The notes under the pieces: generated by a model
What the model was told of the DNA's origin: nothing
What the model saw: only the letters and a program-made list of their open reading frames with translations
Database searches by the model: none
Position numbers and translations under genes: made by a program
Shown here: positions 24,850-36,716 of the stretch, piece after piece
Numbering within the stretch: the stretch's first letter is position 1
How the letters are laid out: each line of letters opens with the position of its first letter
Origin: Clitopilus passeckerianus
Taxonomy: Eukaryota; Basidiomycota; Agaricomycetes; Agaricales; Entolomataceae
Direction: 5' to 3'
NCBI GenBank assembly: GCA_944990035.1
Contig: CALYLX010000128.1
Location: forward strand, 930,001-994,000
DNA: 64,000 nucleotides

Positions 24850-26459
24850 CTACCATGGTAGATCCTTCACTCTCTCTTTGGCCATCGAATCCAAGAAAGA
24901 GACTGGCATAGGCGTCTGACTAGCAATCGAGGCCTCGATCATTGAGCGGAAACCTTGATCCTTGAACAGTTCTTCATCCCACGACTTGGTCTCTTCAACA
25001 AGCTCTTCGATCAAACCAAGCAATGCTTGTGGATCATCGCTGTTCCTCTGGAAATTTTGCCCGAACTTGGTACCAAGGCAGTCGTGACTTCTGGCAGTGG
25101 AGCTCCCTGAAGTGTCAGCAAATTCACCTTGTCCATCTCCCTCGGCCTGAGGTGGTTCTCGTGGGAGCCAGGAAACTCGGGGATGAACATGGATCTTAAA
25201 GGAGACGGGGCGAGGGTAGGGCTTTTTCTTGGCTTGACCGTGGTTGCCTTCCTCTTGAGGGCAAGCGGAGGAGAAAACTGATGGAAGCCACGGTAAACAG
25301 TGGTATCGTGTTCTTCCCGGCCTCGTGGCGTTGAAGAGGGCTCGGAAGCAGGCCCATGACGGACGTTGGGAACAGAGATCGAAGCTATTAGAGAGCTTCT
25401 TTTCTTGACGCGAGGACTCTCGATGGCATAGGAGATAGATCTTCTCTTGGGTACATGCAAGGGAGTTGACACAGGAAACAGTCTCCGCGCTCGACCTTCT
25501 AGTGAGGGAGATGCAGTCTTTGGCTTCTCCGCATATAGCAGGTCACAATCGGACAGAAGTGTCTCCGTAGGGTAACGCAAGATGGGAAGCAAAGATATTT
25601 TCTGGTCTAGTCTAGGTGTCATGTTCAATGGGAGATCAAGCTGGTAGGATGTATGCGCCTGGTATGGGAGCGAATTCTTAGGCGGCATCCAGAACGGGTG
25701 GCTTATCTCTGGACGAGCCGGCAATGCATTTTGGCGATTTTGTACACGGCGAGAGTATGAGGCAAAGCAGCGAGCAGGAAGCGAGAATCTCCTGCGGAGA
25801 GGAACATCGTTCAGGCGCGCTTGTGTGGGCCGGGCGGGAAGTGTAAGTGATTTCGTTTTATCTTTACGGCCCATCTCCGCTGGAATGCCAGAAAATCGAA
25901 TGCTCGCTCTAGGGGGAGCCGAAGCAGTTGTCTTAGGCGAGCCAACGTCCGTCGATAGATCGGGGCTTATGGTTGCCCTTGAGAGCTCACTTCGACTAGC
26001 AGTGGATGTGCTCTTGGATGCATAGACGCCAGAGTAACTCGCAGAGGAACAGAGGAAATCACCAGCACGGATCCCTGGGGGGGCTAGATTGCTGGGGCGT
26101 GTTTCCCAGTCGGGAGATCCCAGAAGCCCGACAAAGTACCCGCTGTTAATGGCGCCTGCCAGGTGATGGTCTAGGAACGACAGACTGGAAGATACTTGGC
26201 CGGAAGGACAGCCGGCCTTTGTCGCGGTATTGGGGGCGAGGTTTTTTCTCGATCTGAGGAAACGCATTTTGCAAAGGAGAAGAAAGAGAAAGAAGGAGAG
26301 TGCGCTGATAAAAATGTATAAAGGCAAAGGAATGGACTGCGCGTCATTTTCTGCGACCCGAGAAACAGGAGAAGCGCAAACTGAGCTTGACATATAAAAG
26401 AGCAAGAAGGCAAGTGTTAGGCTGAAAACATGCATGATGAAGGTTCGGGATGAAGTCAA
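24850..26459 (-). CDS. Hypothetical single-pass membrane protein
   Basis: No family recognised. Exon 1 (26459-25128) and exon 2 (25075-24850) are joined by a 52-nt intron. The N-terminus has a signal-peptide-like stretch (MHVFSLTLAFLLFYMSSSVCAS) and, after about 20 residues, a transmembrane segment PLYIFISALSFFLFLLLCKM followed by the basic stop-transfer MRFLRSRK. The rest is a long cytoplasmic-type region rich in Ser, Pro and Arg. A conserved-looking acidic helical end follows: FGQNFQRNSDDPQALLGLIEELVEETKSWDEELF. Start could be ATG 26459 or the internal ATG eight codons later. The ordered C-terminus contrasts with the low-complexity middle and is the best search query. Confidence 0.65.
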
Positions 26460-26616
26460 TCAAGGAGCCTGGTAGTCCTACTATCAAGTGTTTGGCGATG
26501 TATCATTTTAACCGCGTCAGCTTGTTCAACTTGCAGTTCACACAAAAGGCTCTCATCTAGATCCACCAAGCTCGAATAAAATGAATAGAAAGTACAAGGG
26601 ATCGTGAAAAAAAAGC

Positions 26617-27386
26617 CTAGCATTTTACTTCCTTCAGACCATCCTTCCAGAAAGTGAAGTAAGCTAAATATGGCCAAAAATGAGCTGATATTCTCCTAAG
26701 GAAACGTATAGACGTACGGGTAACACCGTCCTCGCGGTAGTTCAGCAGAGCAACCATTCCCTCGGGGTTCATGTTTTCACCAGTGAACTGATAGAGCCGG
26801 TTTAGCGATATTAGAGAGGAAATATTGGAGGGCTCACGAATTCAAAATCCTTGAAATTGGCGACAATCTTCTTGGCATATGCTGCGGCACCCTTCTCGAA
26901 ACCCGTGACACGCTCAGGATTTGTTTCTGCGAGTTTGGCCTTGACCGCCTTCATGTAGCCCTAAAAAAGGTTTGAACCTGATCTTAGGCTAAAAATAGGC
27001 CGTTTGAAGTACCTTGAGGTAAGCGAGGTAGCTCTTCTTGTCGAAAGTTGTGGACTGAAGGCGGAAGGAGTGGACGACATTGTTCACTTGTGCTGCACCG
27101 TCTTCGAGAGCTTCCTCCTGGTCCTCGGCAGATGGGTTGGCACCTAAGAAAATATAAGCGAAGAATACAGTGAGAGAACAAGCGGATAACCTCACCGATG
27201 TCAACATCTGCGCCGGCCTTGATTGTGATCGTTTGGCAATCAACCTCGTAGACAATATCGTCTATGACTTTTCTGTTTAAAGATGAGTTTTAATGCCATG
27301 CAGACCATATCTGATGGTGTTGCGCACACGGGGAAGGCATCAGAGAACATCTCATCGCCGACGAGGAGGTCTTCGTACAACAACAT
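26617..27386 (-). CDS. TCTP: Translationally controlled tumour protein homologue (TCTP/Tma19)
   Basis: Small conserved protein associated with ribosomes and stress responses. The start at 27386 gives [19 protein letters not shown], the TCTP signature 1 region, followed across introns by [36 protein letters not shown] and [20 protein letters not shown]. Then come [49 protein letters not shown] and [12 protein letters not shown]. The last intron begins GTACGT directly after GVT and ends CATATTTAG, giving the proper TCTP end [15 protein letters not shown]. Without that intron the end would look frame-shifted, so it is worth noting for gene callers. TCTP and UTP15 are divergent with 145 bp between start codons. 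Confidence 0.95.
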
Positions 27387-27531
27387 GGCGGATTGAAGGT
27401 ATAGGTCAACGTGAAAGCAAGGTTTTGGAAAAAAACTCAGGCATATCATCGATTGATCTTATCACAAACTCGAATATTATGTAATATTTCCAAGAAATAA
27501 TTCTAAAATATGCCAAGAAATTGTTTTTATT

Positions 27532-29248
27532 ATGGACTATCAGCCAGTGATAGTCAGGACTCACTCGAAGCCGTCGGGCTCAAAGCATAATGCTGAATCT
27601 CGGCACTGGAGACAGTACAAGCACCCAGTTTTCATAAAAGAATATGCCCCAATCACCTCGATTCATTTTTCGCCGTCAAAACCCCATAGATATGCAGTAA
27701 CAGCTGCTACTCGCGTGCAAATCTACGCACCTCGCACCCAAAAAGTCACAAAGACAGTATCAAGGTTCAAAGATGTGGCCAGGAGTGGCCATATTCGCGA
27801 AGATGGCAAATTGGTTGTTGCCGGTGACGATACTGGCTTAGTCCAGGTAACTAGAGCTTCTCAATCGAAGTCTGCAGAGTTTCACCCAAGTAACTTTACA
27901 GGTCTTCGATATGAATTCTCGTGCCATCCTCAGAACTCTAGATGCTCATAAGCAACCTGTACACGTCACCAAATTCTCCACACTATCTCCAACGCAAGTC
28001 CTCTCGTGTTCGGATGACACCACTGCAAGAATATGGGATGTCCCCTCCCAATCGACAATTTGTACATTTGATGCGCACACAGACTACGTACGCTCTGGTC
28101 AGGTCTCAACAACCAACCCGAATCTCGTTCTTACAGGTTCATACGATTCCACCGTCCGCCTGTATGACAGTAGAACGGGAGAATGCGAGATGACTATGGG
28201 CTCAACATCCGCTACCACTGCTCAATCCCCCGTTGAGCAAGTACTCATGTTCCCGTCTGGAACAGCCGTACTTTCCTCCGCCGGTCCAATTGTACGTGTC
28301 TGGGATATAGTTGCAGGTGGACGGTGTATACGCGCCTTCTCAAATCACCAAAAAACAGTCACATCCCTGGCATTTGATTCGCAAGCAGGGCGATTGTTGA
28401 CGGGTGGCCTGGATCAAATGGTCAAGGTCTACGATGTGAGCAACTACAAAGTTGTTCATACAATGCGGTACCCTGCACCTATTCTGTGCCTTGCAATCTC
28501 AGTGAGTAGTTCCTTCAGCAGCTCGTGACCCGCTCGCATTAACCCTGCGGTGTTTTAGCCTGACGAATCACACCTAGTGGCGGGAATGTCTGATGGAACG
28601 CTTTCCATCCGTCGAAAGCAGCAAAAACAATCAGAAGCTTCTGAGATCTTAGGCCTCGGCGGCTCAATGGGATACTTAATGCCCTCTGTTGGAGAAGATC
28701 CCGCACGGCGGACTGTCGATACCAAGGCATACGGCGATGTCAACGAGCTCCGGATAGAAAGCAAGCGCAAGAAGCGTCTGAAGGACTATGACAAACTCCT
28801 CAAGAACTTCAAGTATTCAGCTGCCTTGGATTCGGTACTCCGGAAGCAAGTCCCCCCAGCGACGACATTTTCACTGATACAAGAGCTGATACATCGTGAT
28901 GGTTTGAGGACGGCGCTTTCGGGTCGTGATGACGTGCTCCTGGAGCCGGTCTTGAGAATCCTCTTGAAGCATGTTACTGATCCACGCTTCGGTGAAATCG
29001 TTTGCGACGTTGCCGCTCTAATCATAGGTTGGTTTTCCGCCTCTCTGGTCTAGGCTGAGTTTCTTATATTTTACACTCCAGAGATGTACACGCCTGTCCT
29101 TGGCCAATCACCAACTATCGACTCAGTCTTTGCGCGCCTCAAAACCAAGATAGCAGCAGAACTTCGCTTCCAACAAGAGCTAACAAAAGCAAAAGGCGCT
29201 CTGGATATGGTGTTGTCTGCTCTGATGAGCAATTCAGACATGATTTAA
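27532..29248 (+). CDS. UTP15: U3 small nucleolar RNA-associated protein 15
   Basis: WD40 protein of the t-UTP part of the small-subunit processome, needed for early 18S rRNA processing. MDYQPVIVRTHSKPSG, HWRQYKHPVFIKEYAPITSIHFSP and YAVTAATRVQIYAPRTQ are the usual UTP15 opening. WD repeats follow: VLSCSDDTTARIWDVPS, NLVLTGSYDSTVRLYDSRT, AVLSSAGPIVRVWDIVAG, GRLLTGGLDQMVKVYDV and HLVAGMSDGTLSIRRKQ. The C-terminal UTP15 helical domain is seen in KRLKDYDKLLKNFKYSAALD, PPATTFSLIQELIHRDGL and LLEPVLRILLKHVTDPRF, ending in ELTKAKGALDMVLSALMSNS. Introns at about 27847-27901, 28502-28558 and 29028-29081 are short and canonical. Confidence 0.95.
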
Positions 29249-29306
29249 AAGTATGCATATATACTCCAGATTGTACGATTATACCATTAATACTGCATGT
29301 TCCGTG

Positions 29307-31689
29307 CTATGATGTGCTGAGTACAGCAATCAATTGTTCAAGGATTGCTTTCTGTGTTAGTTGCCCCTCTGTTTCAGTGGCTTTTACTTCTTCCTGCGAC
29401 TCGTCAATATTGGTGTAGAAGATCTTCAGGGTAGATACGATTTCATGGAGCCCTAGATTCTTGCGACCTAACATTTGCAAAGCATGTGTTCGTATCTGAG
29501 AACATGGTGAATTTTTGTACCCAATGGCTAACAGAACGACTTACCCCGTCATCCTCCATGATTATCCAAGCCAGAATATAGTCGACGGTTTGCAGCGTGA
29601 ACAAACCACCATCCAGGCGCTTGAGGTACCACGAGGCTTCCAGCTCCTCTAGTTCCTCCTGGTCTGCTCCCTCAGCTCCCTTCTCTTCTTGAGCAATCTC
29701 TGACTCCGTGGCCTTGAGCCTGGTCTGAGCACTGTCCCTGATGTCCAAGAGCTTGTCCACCTTCTCGAAATTCGACTCGACGAACTTTGCGAGAAGTCTG
29801 ATTCTTCCAGGCGAGTCGGAGGGAATGTTTGAGAAGAGAGAGGATATTATGCCGAGTGAATGGGTGACTTCCTCAGATGCAGGTAACGCGGCGTTGGTCT
29901 TCTTCTTTTGCTAAAAACGCTCACATGAGATTTCAACGTTTGAGAGTGAGAAGAAGAGGGCGAACCTTTCCCATCAATGCTGAGAACAATGTCTTCAACC
30001 CGAAGATTTCGACAAAATTTTCACATATTGCAGAACCTGTTATGCCAGACATAGCGTAGTCCATCGCCTTAATGGACCTGACTCGTGATTGCAGCTTTCC
30101 TCTAAATGAACATTTATTGAGCTGAAGTATTAGTGTGAGATGAACGGCTCACTTCATCATCAAAAGCATGAGGTCAGGCCCCTCTGCTTCCAAGAACAAT
30201 GCTTTTATTTTGGGTTCACTCAGGGCAGAACAAAGGGCATCAAAGAGATTGTCCATGAATTCGACTTCATCAGGGTCAATTGGGTCGCGAGTGCGGAATT
30301 GCTGAAGAGAAGCGGGTAAAAATCATAATGGAAGGCATAAACACGCATAAGACCTACAGAGAGGGATTTCAGAGTAGCTTCTATTCCATCCTTCTCGCCG
30401 AACGACAGTCGATTGTCTCGGTTGTCTTGTAGTAGGATAGAAATGAGCTCAACTGCGTAACCACGATTCTCTTCGTGTTTCTTCGCCTGTATCCGATTAA
30501 GAAGCCATGATAGGATGGTTGTTGACTGGACGAGCTTCGTGGCCAGTTGTGGATTGAAGCCGAGGATGTTCTCGAAAATGCCTGAAATGAGAGATACATA
30601 GTGAGTTCAAACCCACTGCAGGAGAATAGATTAAGAGTCACTGACCGAGGATGTGGAAAACACCCTGCCTGTCGGACTCTTCGGCTTCATTCAATCGGGG
30701 AAGGTTGTCGACCAGAAGCTCGAAGATAGAGTTGTCCAACTTCGTGAATACCTTTAGGTCCAGCCTCGTCAAGGAAGGAACCATTGACGTACCAATGACT
30801 GAATCAAGACTTTCAGAGCCTCCTCTGGATCTTCGTCTTCGTCACCTGCATCTCCGCCGACATCTTCATCCGTAAGTTCATGTATGACCTCCACGACGTC
30901 GATGATGATGTCTGCATTTTCATGCGAAAGCAAGCCCATTAGAATGGCTACCGTCCCAGATTTGACAATATCTGGGTACGCTAGATGAGGAACCTGTGAC
31001 AGAGGCAGAAAGGACTTTATTGCAGCATCCAGATCTGCTTCAGAGTCTATGAACCTGCACGCAATTAAGTATGTTCGTCCTGCGGTAGAAGGTTTTCAAG
31101 TAGACGTACTTCGTAGGATCATCCGGGTATTTTGACCTCAAGTCTTGGTTCTTGTTCACGGCCCGTTCAAATTTCAGAAGTGTTCTCCGTATGGAGGGAG
31201 CTGAAAGTTCTTCAGCCTGCGAAGGGTGAGCATCCAAGTTAGTTCGAGGCCACTATACGACACTCACATCTTCCTGCACTCCTTCCCCAGCAGCATTCTC
31301 AAATATCTTGAGGATATCCTTTTGCTCCGACGTTAATCCCCCTCCGTAGAACCGACCCTCTTCATCTTCTTCCGCGAAGTAGTCTGCATCACCACCTGGC
31401 GCGAAGTCTCCAGCATCTTCATCCGGCACGTCTTCAACGCGGGCAGCGCGTCTTTGTCTGCTGCCCTCAGGCGGCTCTCCATTCATTTCAACATCCATAC
31501 TGGGACCAGCAGCAGCACTTCCATTGTCAAGCTTCATCTTCTTCAACATTTCAGGAGTGGGATTATCCGGTAGCTTCCTCTTGTTCCCAGTCAAAGGAAC
31601 TTTTGGGACCTTGAGGGACACGTCAAACCTTCAATAACTTTAGCTTAGAAGCAGTCTTTACTGACTTTGAATAGACTGTCGATATCCAT
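29307..31689 (-). CDS. CTNNBL1: Beta-catenin-like protein 1 (CTNNBL1 family, armadillo repeats)
   Basis: Armadillo-like protein linked to the Prp19/CDC5 spliceosome complex in animals. The start at 31689 gives MDIDSLFK, spliced to VPKVPLTGNKRKL, then an acidic segment and FYGGGLTSEQKDILKIFENA. The core motifs are RRTLLKFERAVNKNQDLRSKYPDDPTKF, YPDIVKSGTVAILMGLLSHEN, DIIIDVVEVIHELTDEDV, FEILGFNPQ-like NILGFNPQLATKLV, WLLNRIQAKKHEENRGYAVE, SILLQDNRDNR and GIEATLKSLSQFRTRDP. Next are EVEFMDNLFDALCSAL and LMLLMMKKLQSRVRSIKAMDYAM. The tail GQLTQKAILEQLIAVLSTS ends at 29307. About nine introns. It lies convergent with UTP15 (58 bp between stops) and next to RBM42, another RNA-processing gene. Confidence 0.92.
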
Positions 31690-32013
31690 TGGTAGTCCTC
31701 AGTGGTTGGTCGAACAGAATGTGGCAAGCAAAGTAGCAAACGTGTTTACGTAATGTAATGAATTCGTTCATAGCCCCCTCAACAGCTCGTACACACAGGA
31801 CATGGCTCAAATTCAGATGTATTATGGTACTTTCAACACACAGAACGCCACATATGCTTACCAGAAGCGACAACTTAGGGAGTAAAATCCTGAAGTTCAT
31901 GAAACCCTCAAAGTGTCAATCATCATTGTTCAAGCACATCTAAGCAAGGCCTCACATTATACAGCAGCGATAGCGTAACGTTGTCTGAAGTCCTTCTAAT
32001 ATGCCTGAAAAGT
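31690..32013. other. Intergenic, no gene seen
   Basis: Promoter and 5' UTR of CTNNBL1 plus the 3' UTR of RBM42. Short frames on both strands have no motif. Confidence 0.5.
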
Positions 32014-32823
32014 TTAGTAGGGCTTTTTGCGATTCTTCTTCAACTCCTGCTCGAGTTGCCTGGCCTTTCTGTGGCCAATCTCCACAGGCCGGATGGCAGT
32101 GCTGTCTGCTTTCTTCAGTTTAATGGGTCGGTTGCCGACATATTTACCTGAAAGTATCATCAGTGAGCGTAGCAAAAAGAAAAGGTCAATGCTTACCATC
32201 CATCTCCTTCCATGCCTTCAAGAAATCTTCAGGATCGGCGAATGCAACGAAACCGTACTTTGCCTAATAATAGTTGGTAAGTCGATGTTGAATGGAATAT
32301 GAGAGATTGTCCATTTACCTTTCCACTGAGCCGGTCACGGATAACACGCGCTTTCTGGAAGGAGACATACTTGTTGAAGGCATTTGAAAGGACGTCGTCA
32401 GAAACGTCGTTGCTAAGATCGCCAACAAACAAACGGAACCATGCTAGAGAACGGTAATGTCATATAAATGGATGCCATGTAAGAATCGGAGAGAAACACA
32501 CATGGATTCCACTCCAGCAGCGTCTGGTCCTCCCAAACTTTTCCTGCTCCCTTCCTCAGAACTGTGGTTCTCTTTCCACCCTTTGCAAGTTTGCCTCCAG
32601 CCCCTCCACGCTTGTCTATCGCAGCCCCAGGAACGTAAACACTTTGCTGAGCGAGTATCCCGACATCGTATTCGTAAGCATTGGCGGGCACAGGCGCAGA
32701 ATGCGAGGATGAAGCAACCGGGAAAGAGGGGCCTTGATAAGGTTTGTAGTAAGGATTAATATCCTGCCCTTGCGACGTCTGCTGCTGTTGGTATTGCTGA
32801 TAATAATTCTGACTATAATCCAT
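32014..32823 (-). CDS. RBM42: RNA-binding protein 42 homologue
   Basis: RRM protein of the RBM42 group, which associates with hnRNP K and the U4/U6.U5 tri-snRNP in animals. The N-terminus is Gln/Tyr-rich (MDYSQNYYQQYQQQQ) and probably disordered. The RBM42 signature GKVWEDQTLLEWNP is followed after an intron by WFRLFVGDLSNDVSDDVLS (RNP2 LFVGDL), AFNKYVSFQKARVIRDRLSGK, then KYGFVAFADPEDFLKAWKEM (RNP1 KYGFVAF) and GKYVGNRPIKLKKA. The basic tail RKARQLEQELKKNRKKPY ends at 32014. Three introns are visible. It is divergent from RPL5, with 359 bp between start codons. Confidence 0.93.
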
Positions 32824-33182
32824 CTATACCGACCTGAATGAACGTCGTCGAAGTGAAAGAAAATGCGGAGAAACGGGATGATGGCAGTCTGCAGTCAAGC
32901 ACTGCAACAAGCCTGCACAGACGGCAGTGCTGCTGACTCAGCAGCCGCTTATGTAATACCATCTGTGAACAGAGAATCTGTGTAGATCGACGAGGGCAAC
33001 ACGGTCGCCGTCCTCAAAACCCTCCTCCCTCAAGGTATGTTACCGCCAAAAACGATTGAAAGCCCTCCTGTATGCTGCGAGAATGTATTTCAGTTGAATT
33101 GGAGCGAAATCTGCAGTATTCAGGATGGATGCACATTCTCGGATTTGGATGTCAACGCAAAAGTACTGACATATCGTGATAG
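32824..33182. other. Divergent promoter region RBM42 / RPL5
   Basis: No coding potential recognised. Contains the 5' leaders of both genes. I saw no clear TATA box. The RPL5 leader may contain an intron, which cannot be settled by eye. Confidence 0.45.
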
Positions 33183-34203
33183 ATGCCCTTCGTCAAGAAA
33201 ATCAAGACCGACGCATACTTCTCCCGTTTCCAGGTCAAGTACCGCAGAAGACGAGAGGGCAAGACCGATTGTGCGTTCAAACCCTCCATACCATCCGAAT
33301 TTTTAGTTCAACAAACTTTTCAGACTATGCAAGGAAACGACTTGTTACTCAGGCCAAGAACAAGTACAATGCACCAAAATACCGCCTAGTCGTCCGCTTC
33401 TCGAACAAGCAGGTCATCGTTCAGATCGTCTATGCAAGGCTGCAAGGCGATTTCGTCCTGACCGCTGCCACCTCTAAAGAGCTCCCAAGATACGGCATCA
33501 ACCACGGTCTCACTAACTGGACCGCTGCTTACGCTACTGGCCTCCTCTGCGCTCGCCGCGCACTCACAAAACTTGGCCTTGCCGACAAGTACCAGGGCGT
33601 CACTGAGCCCGATGGCACACACATCCTCACCGAGGCTCTCGATGACGACTCCCGACCTTTCAAGGTCTACCTCGATGTCGGTCTCAAGCGCACTTCCACT
33701 GGATCAAGAGTGTTTGGTGCCATGAAGGGTGCAAGTGACGGTGGTATCTTCGTTCCTCACTCCGAGAAGCGATTCCCCGGCTACGACCCAGAATCCAAGT
33801 CCCTCGACGCTGAGGTCCTCAAGAAGTACATCTTCGGTGGTCACGTTGCTGAGTACATGGAGTCTCTCGAGGAGGAAGATGATGAGCGGTAAATGGACAT
33901 GTCTCAGTCGATCTTGATTCCTTTTATTGATCATGATTGCATAGATTCAAGAAGCAGTTTGCTACCTACCTCGCTGATGGTGTTGGCTCTGAGGATATCG
34001 AGGAGATCTTCACCAACGCCTACGCTGCCATCCGGGAAGACCCCACCTTCAAGCCCACAGAGAAGACGAAAGACTGGAAAGCAGAGACCAAGAAGTACAA
34101 TGTTGCCAAGCTCACCTTGGAGCAACGCAGGGCCAACATTGCTTCCAAGATCGAGAAGTTCCAGGCTGGCGGAGACGACGAGGAAGAAGAGGACGACGAG
34201 TAA
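33183..34203 (+). CDS. RPL5: 60S ribosomal protein L5 (uL18)
   Basis: Ribosomal protein that binds 5S r[23 protein letters not shown] and RRRREGKTD are joined by an intron (about 33270-33322) to [20 protein letters not shown], then [78 protein letters not shown] and [16 protein letters not shown] second intron (33891-33943) follows EEDDER, then [13 protein letters not shown] and the uL18 C-terminal extension [16 protein letters not shown]. The acidic end EEEEDDE closes at 34203. The length (about 300 residues) is normal for the family. Confidence 0.97.
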
Positions 34204-34772
34204 TTTGCTACTTCACTCTCACCTTCACGCACTTTCTTTCATGTACCATGAGCATATGTCGATATGGATATCACACCAAAATGCATTCAACTATGCTGGC
34301 CAAAAAACATGCATCACGAACGGGATATTATTTAACCTTGGCTGCCGCCAAAACTATACTCTTGACCCAAGCAAGCAAGCCTACAGACTTGTCGCCGGAA
34401 GTGTAGGTGTCAAGATGCCCTTTACCAGTCGACTGATGAAGCTGGTATACCTCGCAATTAATCCGTAAAGGTTTTTCGTAGACAATCCGGAAGGTTCTGA
34501 AATCATGAATGAGCTCCCGACCGAAAGCACGCAAATAGTGTACACTCACACAACACAACCCTCCCATCTACCTACACAGCGGCTGAGATCTACAAACCAC
34601 GCACCATCCGCATGGTTGAAGACGGATGAACCAACCTCACATATACGTTGGAGGAGGCAACGGTCTACCTCATCCGCGAGCAGCTGAGAAAGCTGTGGTA
34701 TTGATATTATAGTAAGCGTGGCCTGCGGAAGGTGAGCGATCAAGGTAGAAGGCGACCGGAAGGTTAGGCGGA
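34204..34772. other. Convergent 3' region RPL5 / MED17
   Basis: About 570 bases between two stop codons. Overlapping short frames on both strands carry no motif, and the region is likely 3' UTR of both genes. No RNA gene or element seen. Confidence 0.5.
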
Positions 34773-36572
34773 TTATATGCCTGCGTTGAACAGAATCAAT
34801 GGGGTGTCTCCAACAGACGGAGAAAGCCCATACCGATCGTCTATGCGCAGAATAGTCTCCCCACCAACCATCTTCCCTTCCGGGTCTTCCAGCATCTCGA
34901 CAAGTCGCCCTCCTGTCTCGTGAACCGCATCCCACTGGAGTCTGGTAGGAATACCTGCAAGCTTTAACGCTTCTACCATCCGCTCGATTTCAGTTCGGAC
35001 ACGGCGGCAGAAGACTTGGTATTGTAAGAAATCAACAATGGGTTGGAGGAGAGGAGGTGGGAGGGAAGCTTTATCGGACACGGAGGGATTGCGGTTGAGT
35101 CCTTGGGCACTCAGCCGTTGAGATTTGACGTGAGTGTGCCGGCGGAGGAGAAGGGCATGCAAAGCGTGATAGATTAGCTGGGATTTTTCGCTACCTGGTG
35201 TGGTCCCGGTAGGTGGTAGTTCGGTGCCCGAGTCGATCTATTCAATACGTTAGCACAGTGATCGAAGGATGTCAAGTAGCACATACAAGCTCAAATTTCA
35301 GCTCGGTGTCCTGGGCTGCATCGACGACGATTTGCCGTTCGGAGACACGCGCGGAGGCACTGGGGAGCTTCCCGGCTTCTTGCACCATGAGAGAGAAGAT
35401 TTCTTGCTCAACGACTTCACTCTGCGCGTCCTTGAGGGCATCATCAACCGTGGATGTATCCAGCTGCGGTTTCATGTAAGAAGTGGTCACTGTTGGCCCA
35501 TCTTGATTCGTCAGAGTTACGGTCACTCTAAGACGAGTTTGAGGGCGGTGGAAGAACACTAGGTCGTCTGACGTTGCTTCTTGATCGCCTAGGCGGGCTA
35601 GAGCTTGGCGGCGGAAAACAGAAGGCGCTGAAGGGGATCTCGTCAGCCGGAGAAGGGTAGTACACGTAGAATCCTCACATTCTTCAAGGCCATAAGAAAC
35701 GAGGAAATCTTTGGACGTTCTGTCTGTACCTTTACCAATGATAGTACCGGGAGGAAGAGGCGCTGGCATCAATCGCCAATTCCCTCGCCTGGCTTTGAGA
35801 GCATCTACCCAGTACTTCTCGCCTTTGAGCCTCGTTCTGTCCATAGAATCCGCAGCAGTCTTGAAAACAGTGACGGCGTGGCGTAATGCCTCATCCTTGC
35901 TCCCGATCGTGAGTTGGGAATTGAACGCTTGAACGGACAGGATAGGTGGTGGTTTCGTGACGACAGTTGAAGTGAGGTCTGAAGAAGTAGTTGCTGGTGG
36001 TGCGATGGATGGTGCACTCCTCCCGCCGACAAGATCTCGAGCAGATGAAGTGAGTGTTTGTGAGGGACCAAGGAGTGAGGATAGCAGATCTCTGGCGAAG
36101 GTCATTTCACCTAGAGAAATACTAGTGAACTTAGACCAAGAATATAACACTTTATGTGTGCCCTCACTATAGCTGTGGCAGGAGCTCCATCCTCATTTTG
36201 TGCAGTTCTTCGACGGTCATCGTCTTGTTTGATGAAGACTCTGGTTCTGTGGCTTCCTTTGCAGCATCGTCGTCGTCGTCATCGTCGTTTTCGACAGAAG
36301 GCCTTTCTGGCAGTTTGTTGTTCCGAGTGACTTCAAAGAAGTCTGTACCACGTTCGGCCAATATTCTGTGAAGGTTCGTCCGCAACGCCTTTATCGGCTT
36401 TACTTTCCTGTTAACAGTTCAGTGAAAGAATTCTACGACAGTCAGGCCAGGCTCACTCTTCATAGATATGTTGACCATCTGGTGTTATATCCTCTAATGT
36501 CAATCTTTCTTCGTCGTTATCATCTTTATACGGCCTTTCCAAGGACAACTTGAGCTGGTGGTCGGGTTGCAT
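34773..36572 (-). CDS. MED17: Mediator complex subunit 17
   Basis: Scaffold subunit of the Mediator head module. The start at 36572 gives MQPDHQLKLSLERPYK, then ERLTLEDITPDGQHIYEE. After an intron come KPIKALRTNLHRILAERGTD, an Asp-rich stretch, MTVEELHKMRMELLPQL and the family block ISLGEMTFARDLLSSLL. The middle has FKTAADSMDRTRLKGEKYW and ALKARRGNWRLMPAPLPPG with the IGKGTDRTSKDFLVSYGLEE strand region, all typical of fungal MED17. The C-terminal half shows EIFSLMVQEAGKLPSAS, SQLIYHALHALLLRRH, LQPIVDFLQYQVFCRRVRTE and a GLSPSVGDTPLILFNAGI end. The intron after LLPQL must use an acceptor at an upstream TAG to avoid a stop. It is divergent from the Zn2Cys6 gene, with 144 bp between starts. Confidence 0.93.
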
Positions 36573-36716
36573 TGTTTATTGAAAAGTGCGGATCACCGGA
36601 CCTGAACATGGTCGATCTTGAAATTCGCACATCAACCCAAACCACCCCGAGTCACTTGTCAGGTCCTCCCCACCAAGCGTTATCGTGAAACCGCAAATTC
36701 GTCTGCGCGGCTTACT

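Noticed and set aside
26620..26730. Apparent frameshift at the end of TCTP
   Set aside because: An intron that begins GTACGT right after GVT gives the normal TCTP C-terminus.
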